The notes beneath the pieces are model-generated. The model searched no databases. It had not been told where the DNA came from and saw only the letters and a list, made by a program, of their open reading frames with translations. Below are positions 24,085 through 34,880 of a DNA stretch of 64,000 nucleotides, piece after piece; position 1 is the first letter of the stretch, and every line of letters starts with the position of its first letter. The DNA is from Tretioscincus oriximinensis. Lineage: Eukaryota; Chordata; Lepidosauria; Squamata; Gymnophthalmidae. The position numbers were made by a program, and so were the translations under genes. The stretch is taken from positions 1,051,489 through 1,115,488 of the forward strand of contig JAJVDF010000358.1 in NCBI GenBank assembly GCA_022410635.1. The letters run 5' to 3'.

Positions 24085-24507
24085 TAAGAGATGATCTGAC
24101 TCAAAATTAATTTCTCTATCACACAACACTAGGACCAGGGTGAAGAGCGAAGACAAAGGAAAGTATTTTTTCACCCAGAGGGTCATTGGCCTGTGGAATT
24201 TGCTTCCAGAAGAGGTGATGGCGGTAGCTAGAAGCCCAGATAGCTTTAAGACAGGATTAGAGAGGTTTATGGACACCAAGGACATAAGGCTACAAGGATG
24301 GATCTCTTGATACTGCCTCTGAGGTGGAACAACAGACAGTATTTCTGAAATGCCATTTGCAACGAGTTGAAAACAGGTGGCGATTTTACCTTCTTCTGCA
24401 TGAGACTGCCCAGGTGCAATTGGTGGACCACTATGTGGGACGGAATGCTGGACTAGATGGGCCCTGACCCAATTCAGCAGGGCTCCTCTTATGTTCTTAT
24501 ATTCTAA
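24085..24507 (+). mobile_element. CR1 LINE 3' end, older subfamily
   Basis: It starts in the pol C-terminus (SLSHNTRTRVKSEDKG-like), with GKYFFTQRVIGLWNLLPEEV, and then a 3' UTR with TGCCTCTGAGGTGGAACAAC instead of the TTGCCTCCGGGATGGAG variant. It ends CTCTTATGTTCTTAT. It lies opposite to the long CR1 next to it. Confidence 0.85.
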
Positions 24508-24741
24508 AAGGCAAACTCCTAACTTCATGGACTTAAATCCTGGGCATTCAACTGCTTCTGTCTATTCAAATAGAATGGTGAGAAAAAGCTGGAGTTTATT
24601 TGCATATTGATGATATCTCATTCCAAATATTCTGGTGTCCTTCTCTGGTGGTTTTATATAGATGTGAATCCGGAATCTCCACAATCACTTTCTGGCACTG
24701 ACCTTAGAAACAGGACTGGAACGGCCTTCAAGTCTCCAACT

Positions 24742-24930
24742 ATTTATTTGTTTATTTATACTTATACCTCACCCTATGCTCAAAGCTGTCAGGGTGGTCA
24801 GCAATAAACACAAAAATACAAAATTGACATATTAAATCAATATCTGAAGGGTAGAAGGAAAATTGCATTTATTTAACCAAAGGCCAGGTTGAAGAGGTGC
24901 TAATCTTCCATAGGCTTTCCAGAAAGTTAA
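24742..24930 (-). mobile_element. L2-type LINE 3' end
   Basis: TTTATTTGTTTATTTATAC then CCTCACCCTATGCTCAAAGC and AAAATTGACATATTAAATC match the reversed L2 tail. It fades into GAGGTGCTAATCTTCC. Confidence 0.6.
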
Positions 24931-25175
24931 CATCATCATAGAAGCAACAAATATGAGACTTCAGGGAGCACTGGAAGCCAAAGAAACCTAATGTGCTATG
25001 ACCCATGGGATTATAAATTGCACTATTTGAAGATCATGCTGACATATAATCTGGCAGACATCTACCCAGCTTCATACATTGAATAAAGGGTTCCTTTTTA
25101 AAAAAGTGTCATGTAGGCAGTGATATGGTTGTATTTTGATCTCTAGGTTTGAAAATGCAATCTGGTACTGTCTAT

Positions 25176-25475
25176 GGCTGGATCCAGACAGTGACAAAAA
25201 TCCAATTGCAGAGCAAATTTGTGTTGCATCTGCTGTACCAGGTTGTTATATAAAGTGGTACATTGTGAGTTTTAAAGGCAATTAGCTGGATCGTTGATTT
25301 TCTTGGGGGGATGGGGGAACAATGTTGAACCACTGTATGGGGTTATTGTAGAAACTTGTTTGTGTGTATATAGATATTGGCAGCAAACTATCCAATAACA
25401 TTTTGGAGGCAGGATTATCGTACTTCCTCTTGACAGCTATCATTCAGATGTTGACTGAATGAGAAATTCAGATAT
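25176..25475 (+). repeat. Interspersed repeat X, copy 1
   Basis: TTTTAAAGGCAATTAGCTGG and GGCAGCAAACTATCCAATAA then CATTTTGGAGGCAGGATTAT match 43440-43700 in order and spacing. Probably a DNA-transposon remnant. No transposase was seen. Confidence 0.6.
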
Positions 25476-25573
25476 GAATGAGATGAATAAATCAATAAAT
25501 GAGATTAATAAAGTACAGAATAAACAAATGGTGTATGACTCACATTGTTGCTGAGACCAAAGATGTTAGAACT

Positions 25574-25625
25574 GGAAGAAGAAGAGCTGGATTTTTATAT
25601 CTCACATTTCTCTCCAGGAACAGGT
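25574..25625 (-). mobile_element. Sauria-type SINE 3' end fragment
   Basis: GAAGAAGAAGAGCTGGATTT then TTATATCTCACATTTCTC is the reversed Sauria/Bov-B-like 3' end with its TTC tail. Only about 50 bp remain. Confidence 0.55.
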
Positions 25626-25751
25626 CAATAATTAGGACAAGTAAACTGACTTTCACCATATAACTGGAATACTCTATGATTAACTTGTAACTGGATTACT
25701 TAACAGATTGATTGCATTTGGTGTTGCCTTCTTGCAGCAATTTACTGTTGG

Positions 25752-25811
25752 GTAGGCTGACCAGATGACCCCTTTTTAGCGGTATCTACTCCGCCATCCC
25801 GGTGTGTTTGA
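25752..25811 (+). mobile_element. Foldback element, left end
   Basis: GTAGGCTGACCAGATGACCC matches the end of the complete palindromic element at 43083-43269. Its probable right end lies at 27021-27034, with the L2 element between them. Confidence 0.55.
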
Positions 25812-26757
25812 TTTTATTTATTTATTTGGATTTATATGCTGCCCCTCTCCGAAGACCCGGGGCAGCTTACAACATATATAAAACAATGGCAAAAATATCC
25901 TCAATCCAAATTATAAAAGCCCCAACGCTAAAAACCCACTCCCCCGGTCATCCATCCAATACATAGCTTCTTCAGCCGATCGCTTAGTTCCAGGTTTGCT
26001 GGCAGAGATAGGTTTTAAGGGATTTCCGAAAGGTCATAAGTGTAGGGGCAGTATGAATCTCCGGAGGGAGCTGATTCCAGAGGGACGAAGCCGCTACAGA
26101 GAAAGCTCTTCTCCTAGGATCCGCCAGCTGACACTGTTTGGCTGATGGGACCTAGAAAAGGCCAACTCTTTGTGACCTGACCAGGCGCTGAGACATGTGA
26201 GGCAGAAAACGGTCCCGTAGATATCCTAGTCCAAAGCCATAAGGGGCTTTATAGGTAACCACCAACACTTGGAATTCCGTTTGTAGACCAATTGGCAGCC
26301 AGTGCAGGGCATGGAGTGTTGGAGACATGTAGGCATAACGAGGCAAATCCACTATAGCTCGTGCGGCTGCGTTTTGGACTACGTGAAGCCCCCCGGATGC
26401 TCTTCAAAGGTAGTCCCATGTAGAGAGCATTGCAGTAGTCGATCCTCCGTGTGTACAGACTGCCTATCCAAATAAGGTCGCAACTGGTGCACTAGGCGAA
26501 CCTGTGCTAACGCCCCCCCTCGCCACAGCTGATTAATGATGTTCTAACTGCAGTTGCGGATCAAGGAGATTGACCAAGTTGCGGACCTTCTCTAAGGGGA
26601 TTAAGACCTCACCCCCCAGGGTGATGGAAGGACAGTTGGAATTGTCCTTGGGAGGCAGAATCCACAGCCACTTCATCTTGTCGGGATTAAGGCTGAGTCT
26701 GTTTGCGCCCATCCAGACCCTTACAGCCTCCAGGCACCGGCACGTCACTTCCACATG
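25812..26757 (-). mobile_element. L2 LINE with pol C-terminal remnant
   Basis: The minus strand reads CLEAVRVWMGANRLSLNPDK, then GGEVLIPLEKVRNL, DYCNALYMGLPLKSIR, VQNAAARAIVDLPRYAYMSP and LHALHWLPIGLQTEFQVLVV, which is the L2 RT thumb and C-terminal region. Frameshifts separate the blocks. The 3' end near 25812-25870 shows AAATAAATAAAT after the CCCTCTCC..GGGGCAG hairpin. Confidence 0.85.
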
Positions 26758-27034
26758 ATTTTTGCTGAGAATTTTTAATTTTTTAAAAAATTACTGCACC
26801 ACCACGAGAGGGCTCTGGCACCTGGGGCCTGCTCCTGAAGGCACGCTCCCTTCAGTTAAAAATTAAAAAAAATGCAAATTTCTTGTGCACTTTGAAAATT
26901 TCTTGCACACTTCAAAAAATTCTCACAAGCTTCACAGATTTCTCGGGAGGGGATTTTGGATGCATGTTGGTGGGTGATTTGCATATGAATATTAATTGCC
27001 CAAATTTGGGCCTCAGAAAATCTGGTCAGTGTAG
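26758..27034 (+). mobile_element. Foldback element, probable right part
   Basis: TTTTTGCTGAGAATTTTTAA resembles the centre of the 43083-43269 element, and TCTGGTCAGTGTAG at 27021-27034 resembles its right end TCTGGTCAGCCTAC. The middle has expanded TTTCTTGCACACTTC-like units. This part is an inference. Confidence 0.4.
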
Positions 27035-27299
27035 ATGTTGGCTCTTCTCTATAATAGTACTTGCTTCATGGAATGCTCCAGTTTCATATTTTAGGCACCC
27101 ATTCCTGCTTGAAGACATTTCATTTTAACCACCCTTCAAAGGATTAATGTTTTTTTCCTCACATCCAGTTTTTAAAAATATTTTATGTAAACAGACACCA
27201 GATTATTACAATGGCATGTATAACATAAATAGCCTAGTTGAGAATGTGTATTAGAATTTAAAATTTTGGAAGCATTGATAAAACACATGTAGAAGGTTA

Positions 27300-27560
27300 A
27301 AAATAAATATGTATTTTTTCGGGTTCATTGTCTTCTGTTACAGCATAAAGAAATACAAATAAAATCACAAGGCTCAGCCTTTGATAGACATCATTCAGCT
27401 CAACATTTTATTGGCAACAGAATGTTGTTAACCAGCCATTTTGTTGTTTTAAGGCCCTGTGTTGATTATTTTGCTTTTGCAAATTGAAATAGCTATACAA
27501 AAAATCACACTGCTGTTAATTAATTCTTGCTATACAGCTAAACAACCAATGTGGGTGATT
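27300..27560. other. Candidate conserved non-coding element
   Basis: AT-rich, repeat-free, with GACATCATTCAGCTC and CTGTTAATTAATTCTTGC. Proposed on appearance only. Confidence 0.2.
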
Positions 27561-27585
27561 TATATTTGTTAAGCAACTGGGACTA

Positions 27586-27690
27586 GTAGGCTGACCAGAT
27601 GACCCCTTTTTTGGGGTGCATGTGTGTTTGAAAACCCAGTTTTGGGGTGCCTCCCAGTTTTTTCTGAGGAAACTTTTTCAAAAAAAGAGA
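27586..27690 (+). mobile_element. Foldback element, left half
   Basis: GTAGGCTGACCAGATGACCC through AAACCCAGTTTTGGGGTGCC and TTTTTCTGAGGAAAC matches the left half of the element at 43083-43269. The right half is absent. Confidence 0.65.
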
Positions 27691-28523
27691 CCAGTATCCA
27701 TGGATAAAATGTTAATAAGACATCTACAGCTTAGGAAGTTCATTGGTGCAACTAGGGTCCTGTCTCCACTGAGGCTTATATCCTGGGACATAGCTTGGCT
27801 ACCCATACGCCAGCGTAGACTATGGCAGGCCCTTGGGGCTTTCCATAGTCTCTAAAAGCATGTGGATGGCAGGCTCTATTCTGAGAAATAGTCCAGAATC
27901 AAACTTGGTGGCAACAGGGCAAAGAAGTTGTAATCGCTGATAAATTTCTTCCTTAGATTAAAAAGTGAATTAAATATATAACACTTGTGAGGAAGGAGCT
28001 TACAATCATTTTCTGCCCCAAGAACTATCTTTTCATAACCTTGTTGAACCTTGCTGGTCAGATGATAAATGCAAACAGGATCATAAGCCATCCTTTCTGC
28101 CAATAAACCTCATGTGAACAAACATTGGATTGGAAAATACAGCAAACACAACATCCCTTCCTCTTCCCTTCCGTGTGCTGGACTCTTCCCAAAGCCAACC
28201 CTATCCAAAGGCATTCCTGTAATATACCACCTTAGTGATTCCCTGAAGAGCAATTAAATTGTCCCCAGCTGCCAGGTTTGCTGTTGATCATGGACGCAGC
28301 CAAGAAGGTAAAGCAGGCTTGGCTCTTACTTCTGTGCTCCAAGGAGGGTGGTCATCTTTCAGACTGCCAGAAAAATGAAGGGGCCACAGCTCTTGAAAAT
28401 TAAATAAAATTTGGGTGGTGAATTACTTGGGATTCATCTAATTTCATCTCTGACCTGGAGCCTTGAAAGGCTGGTTCGGTCACATTGGTACAAAAAAGGG
28501 TCTATCACCTTTCTTCCTGAATT
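27691..28523. other. No feature recognised
   Basis: It includes a 75-codon minus-strand frame (27876-28103) without recognisable motifs or convincing splice sites. Confidence 0.4.
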
Positions 28524-28800
28524 TATTCTATTTATTTACATTTCTATATCGCCTTCTACCTGATGGTCTCAAGGTGGTTAACAATGAAAACCAAATTAAC
28601 ACATTAAAACAACAATATCTGAAAGTAGGGAAGGGAGAGCAGCTTTTCCAGCGAAAGGTCAAGTTACAGAGATGCACTTTCAAGCATTTTCTGAATGCAG
28701 ACAGAAATAGTGGTTGATGCACCTCTAAGGGGAGTCTGGGGGCTGCCACGGAGAAGGCCCTATTCAGTTGTAGAGAGAGATTGGCAGGGTCTGGTCATAG
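28524..28800 (-). mobile_element. L2-type LINE 3' region
   Basis: TTCTATTTATTTACATTTC then CTATATCGCCTTCTACCTGA, CTCAAGGTGGTTAACAATG and, further in, CACGGAGAAGGCCCTATTC, the reversed L2 consensus (GRAFS block). Confidence 0.7.
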
Positions 28801-29797
28801 AATGCTGCTTCTGCAATAACAGCTGGGCCTTTTGTTTCTTTTAAAAAGAGTATCTTTTATTTTGATTCAACAACCTATGTTTGTTGAGGCAAATCTTTCA
28901 GTGGAAGCTTATAATGCAAAAAATTTAAAATAAATATCCTTTTTTTCTTATTACTTAGGTCTAGAATAGGAATTATAGTTCTGACAGTACTGGACAATAC
29001 CTAAGAAATCTATATGCTTCTGTGAAATAGAAATGTAAATAATAAATAAATTAATTAATTAACCCAAAAAATAGTCCAGGGGGGAGCCTGAGAAATGTCT
29101 TTATTCTGAATAAGCTTTATGATGCTGTCAACATGGAATCTGACTTATAAAAAGTCAGGAAGAAAGAAGCCGGGATGGAAGGCAATGACAGGAGTCTCAA
29201 AATTGGTATTTTTATAGCCAATAAATAAATTAGAATTGCAAAGATTTGGTGCAATGTAGCATTTTGTGAACATTTTCGCAATGCATTATACACACTGGTG
29301 CTTACTCTTCAACAGTTACCCCTATGACTTGGCAGTCCAGAGCAGAGGAATCGGAATTGCAGCCCATGAAATAACCTTTCTACCAGAAAACCGAAGGGTC
29401 AATTGTTGTTTTCTTCCTGGGACTCTACCTAAGGGCTTTCTTACCTTCCAAGTAATTACCAACTTGCCAAAATAATAATATACTGTAGGAAGTTGTACTG
29501 AGTTTCCAGAAGGTCTCAGACTTAGTCACTTGATTCAACATTTCCAGTAAAGCAACAGAATATACAGCTTACAAATGTCATGACCTGTGCTTCCATGCAA
29601 CTCTTTCATTTACAACATTAGGACTGCTGGATAAAACAGGGTGTCGGTGCTACACCTTTAATGGGTGTATAAGAAGAAGTACTGCCAGCATTATAAACTG
29701 CACCTTCTGATTTTTTTTTATTTTTACACGCCCACCAAAGAGGTAGCAATGCTATCCTACTTTTATTTGGTAACCTTATGCAACATAATGGAAAATA
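28801..29797. other. No feature recognised
   Basis: AT-rich sequence with AAATAAAT-type runs near 29030-29065, perhaps a trace of an L2 tail. Confidence 0.4.
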
Positions 29798-30345
29798 TGA
29801 GAACATAAGAGGAGCCTTGCTAAATTAGGATGGAGCCCATCTAGTCCAGCATTCTGTCTCACACAGCGGCCCACCAATTGCACAGTCTGGAACAGAAGGC
29901 AAAATCTTCAACTGTTTCCCGATGCCCTCCAAAAGGCTTTTCAGGAATCCTGCCTGTTGCTCCATCTCAGAGGCAGTATCAAGACATCTATCCTAGTACC
30001 TGTTTATACCCTTGGCTTTCATGAACTTGTCTAATCCTGTCTTAAACCTATCCAGGCTGCTAGCTATTACCACCTCTTCAGGATGTAAATTCCAAAGGCA
30101 GATTACCATGTGGGTGGAAAAAAACCTTTCCTTTCTCTGTCCTCACTCTTCTGCCCATCAGTTTGAAGGAATGCCCCCTGGCCCTAGTGTTGTATGATAG
30201 AGAAAGTAGTTTTTCTCTATTTACCTTGTCCATCACATGCATGATTTTATACACATCAACTAGGTCTCCCCTCAAACGCCATCTTTTGAGGCTAAAGAGA
30301 CCCAGACATTGCAGCCGGATTTCATAAGGAAAAATCAAAATTGAA
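29798..30345 (-). mobile_element. CR1 LINE 3' end with pol C-terminus
   Basis: AACATAAGAGGAGCC starts the reversed 3' UTR. The minus strand at 30078-30338 encodes IRLQCLGLFSLKRWRLRGDL, VDVYKIMHVMDKVNREKL and ARGHSFKLMGRRVRT. It lies about 170 bp downstream of exon B. Confidence 0.88.
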
Positions 30346-30512
30346 TCTAATTCAAACAGCTACTGCAACCCAAAGAAATTCCTGGCCTGGAAAGATGTCA
30401 GACTCTTCAGACCAATCCAAACTGAAACAAAAGCACAAATGCTAATCTCTAGCTGTAGCACATTACTGATCAGACTAGCTAAACAATTTTGCAGTTCTGA
30501 GTGTTTTCCTAC

Positions 30513-30598
30513 CTGGTGTTGCTTGCATCTTAGATATTCCTCCAGCTACAATGAGCGCTTCGATAACCTTTGCACGATGTTCGGAATTTAGCTCCATT
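30513..30598 (-). CDS. Internal exon B of the same BH/RhoGAP-like gene
   Basis: This 86-bp minus-strand exon has an acceptor (TTCTCATCTTCCCAG) and a donor (GTAGG). One base completes the AG left by exon A, giving Arg, and 28 codons follow: MELNSEHRAKVIEALI then VAGGISKMQATP. It ends with the first base of a Gly codon. The Met is internal and is not proposed as a start. The piece HRAKVIEALI matches the last helix of the p85 BH domain (LIKVIEILI), and the following MQATP resembles the linker that leads to the proline-rich segment of p85. The exon follows exon A across a 1.9-kb intron with matching phase, which argues strongly against chance. The next exon, which in p85 would lead to the first SH2 domain, was not found downstream to position 1. 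Confidence 0.72.
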
Positions 30599-31084
30599 CT
30601 GGGAAGATGAGAACAAACTCTTAGCTCTACTCTCACTTTGGAACTATGAAGTGACCGTGGAGTTATTTCCACAACCCTCAGAAACTCTGCAAAGCTAGAA
30701 TGCAAGTGGAATAAATCCCAATGTGAATCAGACCAAACACAGATAAGGACGCATTATTGTGCCCAGTATGTACTAGTGGTTATGGCGAAAAAAAGTTTAC
30801 TTCTTTATCACTACTGAATTGTCATGTGGCTGATCAACAGAACCGATCTGGGTGTTGATGGCCTGTTGTCATCTAGTCACCTTTGGATAAACCAAGGCAA
30901 CAAGTTCCTCAGGTTTGAAGTAGTTCCATAGAGCTACCTGAAGCATTGTCTGATCTTCTTACTTTGGATTACTTTCAACTCTGAGGCAGTGGGCAGCTGC
31001 TTGTGACTAGTTTGGTCACTGATTTTCTCTTTGATTGATGCCCACCATGGCTAATCAAATAATTTTGAAATAAATAAGTAATGC

Positions 31085-31597
31085 ACTCTACATGGTGCTG
31101 CCCTTGAAAATGATTCAGAAGCTGCAGCAAATCCAGAATACAGCTGCTAGACTACTGGCTGGAACAAGTTGCCTGAAACATATCACACCAGTCTTGAAAG
31201 AGCTGCACTGGTTCTAATTTGCTACCAAATCTAATTCAAGGTATTAACTCTAACCTAAACTACTTGGGCCCAAAATATCTAAAGGAATGTCTTCTCCCTT
31301 ATCAACCTGGGTGTGCTTAAGATCTGAAGAGGAGGCCATGCTGACTGTACTGCCTCTCTCAGTGGCAAAAAGTTGAGAACCCAGGATAACCACTGTGGCA
31401 GTTCCCAGACTCTCCCTTTGGGTGCGTCAATCTCCATCTCCATGTGCATTTAGAAAACACTTGCACAGTCCGTGTGCATTTAGAAAACACCTTTTTAACC
31501 TGGCCTTTGGCTGAAATACTACTCTCCCTCCCCTACTGTCAGATACTGTTATTTTAATTTATTAATTTTAATTTATTAAATTAATATATTGAAAAGA
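31085..31597 (+). mobile_element. L2 LINE pol 3' part, left of inserted SINE
   Basis: KMIQKLQQIQNTAARLLAGT then ITPVLKELHW is the L2 pol C-terminal block VQNAAARLL...ITPVLxxLHWLP. Further on, TTTTTAACCTGGCCTTTGG is L2 3' sequence. GTGCATTTAGAAAACAC occurs twice with a 30-bp period (31444 and 31474). Confidence 0.8.
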
Positions 31598-31896
31598 GCA
31601 GGTACAAAGAGTTCAGTTGCTAAGGAGATGGTTTCTCATCTGGGAGATGGGGTTTCAAAGACCTGTGTGGGACGTGGGGAGGGGTGAGCACCTTCCACTA
31701 GCCTGTAGCTCTAGCCAACCCAGCTATTCGAAGAATTGCAAGAAATTGCAACTGACTGCAAGTAGATAAATGGGAACCACGACAGCCAGGTGGGGAAGAT
31801 AGAATGTCAGCCTTTGGGTGACAAATACCCTTGTAAGCTGCTTTGAGTACCTTTGGGTGAGAAAAATGGGGTATAAAAACCCAGTTATTCTTCTTA
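31598..31896 (+). mobile_element. tRNA-derived SINE, copy 5, inserted in L2
   Basis: The head GAGTTCAGTTGCTAAGGAG, a B-box-like GGTTTCAAAGACC, GCTATTCGAAGAATTGC and the 3' end GGGTATAAAAACCCAG with a short TTC tail. It separates the L2 body from its 3' terminus. Confidence 0.82.
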
Positions 31897-31987
31897 ATTT
31901 GCTTTTTATTGTTAGCTGCCCTGGGACCTTTGGATACAGGGAGGTATGGAAATGTAAATGCGATAAATAAATGAATAAATAGATAAG
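31897..31987 (+). mobile_element. L2 LINE 3' terminus, right of inserted SINE
   Basis: ATTGTTAGCTGCCCTGGGAC then CTTTGGATACAGGGAGGTAT and AAATAAATGAATAAATAG is the L2 3' end that belongs to 31085-31597. Confidence 0.78.
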
Positions 31988-32495
31988 GAGGCATTCTCTG
32001 GGAATTCTGTATAGAGTAAAGTAGGACAGATCAAATAAATAACACGCAAGCTTGCTTTGAAAGAGAAGGGATCAAATACTGTATGACAAAATGCATTTCT
32101 TTGTTACAGAAACACAAGTTGAGAAAATACACTGCACAGGTGTTAATGTCATTCTGTGATTATTATATGTTGTTAAATTGACAAGCTAAATATTAAAAGG
32201 ATTTGGTGGAAAATTCCTTAGTTTAAGGTTTCTATTACTAGATGCGTTAATATATTTCTATGGTGGAATGATAGTATAAATATTATTTAAAGTGTGAGCT
32301 TGGGAAATGGTTGTGAGCACGCAAAGCATACAAAATCTTGGCGTTGAACAAAATGGTACAGCAGGAAGTTCTACTATTTAAAATGCAAATTGCTTCCAAA
32401 GGTGATTGCAATAGCCGTGACACAATAAAAAACCCCAATCCCCATCAAGATTTTGAACACAGGACAAAAGTGATATATACGCAAAGCAACCTTAC

Positions 32496-32697
32496 CTTGA
32501 TATGGTTGTCTTAAAAAGGACATCACAAAAGGCTTCGCCAAGCAACCTGGGAGTTACACTATTCTTGTGTCCGTGCTGGCAAAGTTTACAGAAGTGACTG
32601 GTTAAATACTGCAGCAACTGTCTTTGCCATGAGGGAAGATTAGCAGATTCCAAGACCAATTTTATTTGCTGACCACATTCGTCCAGGTTCTGTGGCC
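32496..32697 (-). CDS. Internal exon A of a BH/RhoGAP-like (PI3K p85-type) gene
   Basis: Read on the minus strand, this 202-bp exon is preceded by a pyrimidine-rich tract ending in CAG and followed by the donor GTAAGG. It begins with two bases of a split codon, then encodes 66 complete codons starting PQNLDECGQQIKLVLESANL and ending KTTIS, and leaves AG for the next exon. The segments LLQYLTSHFCKLCQ and PRLLGEAFCDVLFK line up by eye with LTLQYLLKHFFKL and ARVLSEIFSPMLFR of the p85 BH domain. The second segment lacks the Asn of the catalytic RhoGAP signature (NLAxxFGPxL), as p85 does. In p85 proteins this domain is a regulatory, Rho-family-binding fold of the class IA PI3-kinase complex. The arginine-finger region would lie in an upstream exon that was not found. 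Exon reality is well supported. Family assignment is inference, and another non-catalytic RhoGAP-fold protein is possible. No symbol is given. Confidence 0.75.
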
Positions 32698-33065
32698 CTG
32701 CCAGAGAGATAGTTGAAAAGAAAATAATTGTAACAACCCTCCAGTTTTCCTGGGAATTTTCTGAATTTGATAGAGGTAAGTGCAGAAAGGCCCATAGGTT
32801 TTTAGAAACCAATGTAATGAACTGTGTAGGAAGCTTGCTCAATGAAACCAGTGTGCAAGGACTCCATTTGCCCAGTATTAGGAACAGAACCAACAGTTAC
32901 TGCAAATGTATAATTGGTATATTTCACTCCTCCACAATTTTTCTTTTTCTGGAATTATCTCCAAATAATAGACAAAAATAGTCAAATAAACAAAGCAAGA
33001 CTCCTTTTTATCAAATAGAAAATGTTTTTAGAAATAAGAAACAAATTAAATTGATTTTAATAAAA

Positions 33066-33570
33066 ACATATGGATATAAGAGGAACCCTGCTGAATGGGG
33101 CCAGAGCCCAACTAGTCTCTAGGATTCTGTGTCACACAGTAGCCTACCAATTGTACCTGGGCAGCCTCAAGCAAAAGAAGGCAAAACCCCCACCTGTTCT
33201 CAGCTCCCTACAAATGGTACTTCAGAAATCCTGCTTGTTACTTCATCTTAGTATCAAGAGAACCATCCTAGTAGCTATTTATACCCTTGGATTTGAACTT
33301 ATCTAATCATGTCTTAAAGCTATCCAGGCTGCTAGCTACCACCACCTCTACTGGAAGTAAATTCCATAGACCAATGACCCTTTGATGAAAAAAAAAAATT
33401 CCTGTCTATCCTTACTCTTCTGCCCATCAGTTTAAAAGAATGCCCCTTGGTCCTAGTGTTGTGTGATAGAGAAAATATTTTTTCTTTATTTACCTTATCC
33501 ATCAAATGAATGATTTTATAATACGTCAATCAGATCAGCTCTTAAATGCTTTTTTTCCAAAACTGATATG
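33066..33570 (-). mobile_element. CR1 LINE 3' end with pol C-terminus
   Basis: ATATAAGAGGAACCC starts the reversed 3' UTR. On the minus strand 33332-33529 encodes YYKIIHLMDKVNKEKIFSLS then HNTRTKGHSFKLMGRRVR. It lies about 370 bp upstream of exon A in gene orientation. Confidence 0.85.
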
Positions 33571-34600
33571 TTTGTTAAGACTTCTAACATGCTTATATAC
33601 ACATATATTCAGTTTTTACTTCATCTAATTCTTCAGTGATAAAGATTCAGACATTCTGCCAACAACTGAAATATTTTGTTTTCCAATTTATGTCTTATTG
33701 GTAGAAGTATTAACAGTGAACAGATGGGTACCACTCTTCATTTTCATTTCAGACTGTAATGTAAGCCTTCAGTAGGTTTCCATTTAGTTCACCTAAACGA
33801 GTGGCATTTATTTTGCCTTTTTTGTAAGAATATATTTTTTTCTTATGCATTTCTTCTCTTGTTAAACTATGACTGACTCCCTTCCATCACATTTCCCCTC
33901 CTGCAATCCTGGGAACTTCTAAACCTACTCAACAAAGTTAAAGAAGTCTTTTCTCTTGGGATTCACTGACGCGACAAAGTCTGGAGACTTCTTATGGGGA
34001 AATATCTAAGTTTCTCTCCAGAGTGGAACACATGGCTGCTCTTCAGCTTTCCCTGGGAATTTCTAAACAAGCTACGATAGGTTTAATATGCAAATACTTG
34101 AGAGAAGACAGACGAGAATCATTGACTTGCAAGATCTTAGATTAATAATTCTCTGCAATAAATGAAACTCAGTCCAAGTCCCACCATCACAGGCAATTAA
34201 TTTTTGCCTTCAAGCAACTGCTTCTGTGAACACCCTTGATTTCTTTTCTAGTAGAAAATTTCTTCATAATAATTTAGAATGCTATCATGGTCATCTCCCA
34301 CTGTACATTTCATGGGTCTCAAACAGGCATGGCTTTCATTGGTTCCAATCACTGCCTCTTTTTACACACGCCAGACGCACAGATTCAGATCACTGAAAAT
34401 CATAATCTGAAATGGTGTTGTCTACTTGAGAGTGCTAATCCAGACCAGCCCTTGCATCTGATGTTGGAGTCATTAAAAAACTCATTTAGATGGCACAAAG
34501 GGTGCTTGGAACATGGATTTCTCAGTAGGACTATGTTTGCACTAGTCCAAAAATGGGTCCCTCTGCTGTTTACTTCTGTCTCCAGCTCTGTTTTAATGTC
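33571..34600. other. No feature recognised
   Basis: Unique sequence. Frames near 34287-34600 overlap the start of the foldback region described next. Confidence 0.4.
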
Positions 34601-34605
34601 TACAT

Positions 34606-34880
34606 ACGAGCAGACAGTTGGAGGTCCCTGGGGGTCTCCTGGGAAAGGCTGCCTTTTTTTCCTGCAGCTGAACTCCAATTTTATCTCATTGGGTTTTTCT
34701 CCCCTGGTCAGCTGATTGGAGCTTAGCTCAACAGCTCCAATCTGCAGGAAAAATGGTGGGGGGAGATCTTCTTGGATCTCCTGCTGCCATGGACTCCACC
34801 CTTTGTTCCTGCAGAAGATTGTTCTGCTTTTCCCAAGAAGACCACCAAGGACTGGACCTCCAGCTGTCTGGTCAGAGCTG
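34606..34880. repeat. Imperfect foldback (inverted repeat) region
   Basis: An inner arm pair GATTGGAGCT/AGCTCCAATC (34714-34723 and 34733-34742) is perfect around a 9-base loop. An outer pair CAGACAGTTGGAGGTCC (34611-34627) and its complement at 34854-34870 has one mismatch in 17. TCTCCTGGGAAAGG and CTTTTCCCAAGAAGA also pair. The structure accounts for long open frames on both strands (219 codons on minus), which are not proposed as genes. Confidence 0.6.

Larger units (their letters stand above)
30599..32495 (-). other. Intron between exons A and B
   Basis: On the minus strand the intron runs from GTAAGG to a pyrimidine tract ending CAG. It contains an L2 pol fragment with its 3' tail, split by a tRNA-type SINE, all in the opposite orientation to the gene. 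About 500 bases next to each exon show no recognised repeat. Confidence 0.7.

Noticed and set aside
32698..32893. Upstream extension of exon A frame (including ISLA, which resembles p85)
   Set aside because: ISLA lies in the pyrimidine tract and acceptor before exon A; the similarity to p85 residues there is chance.
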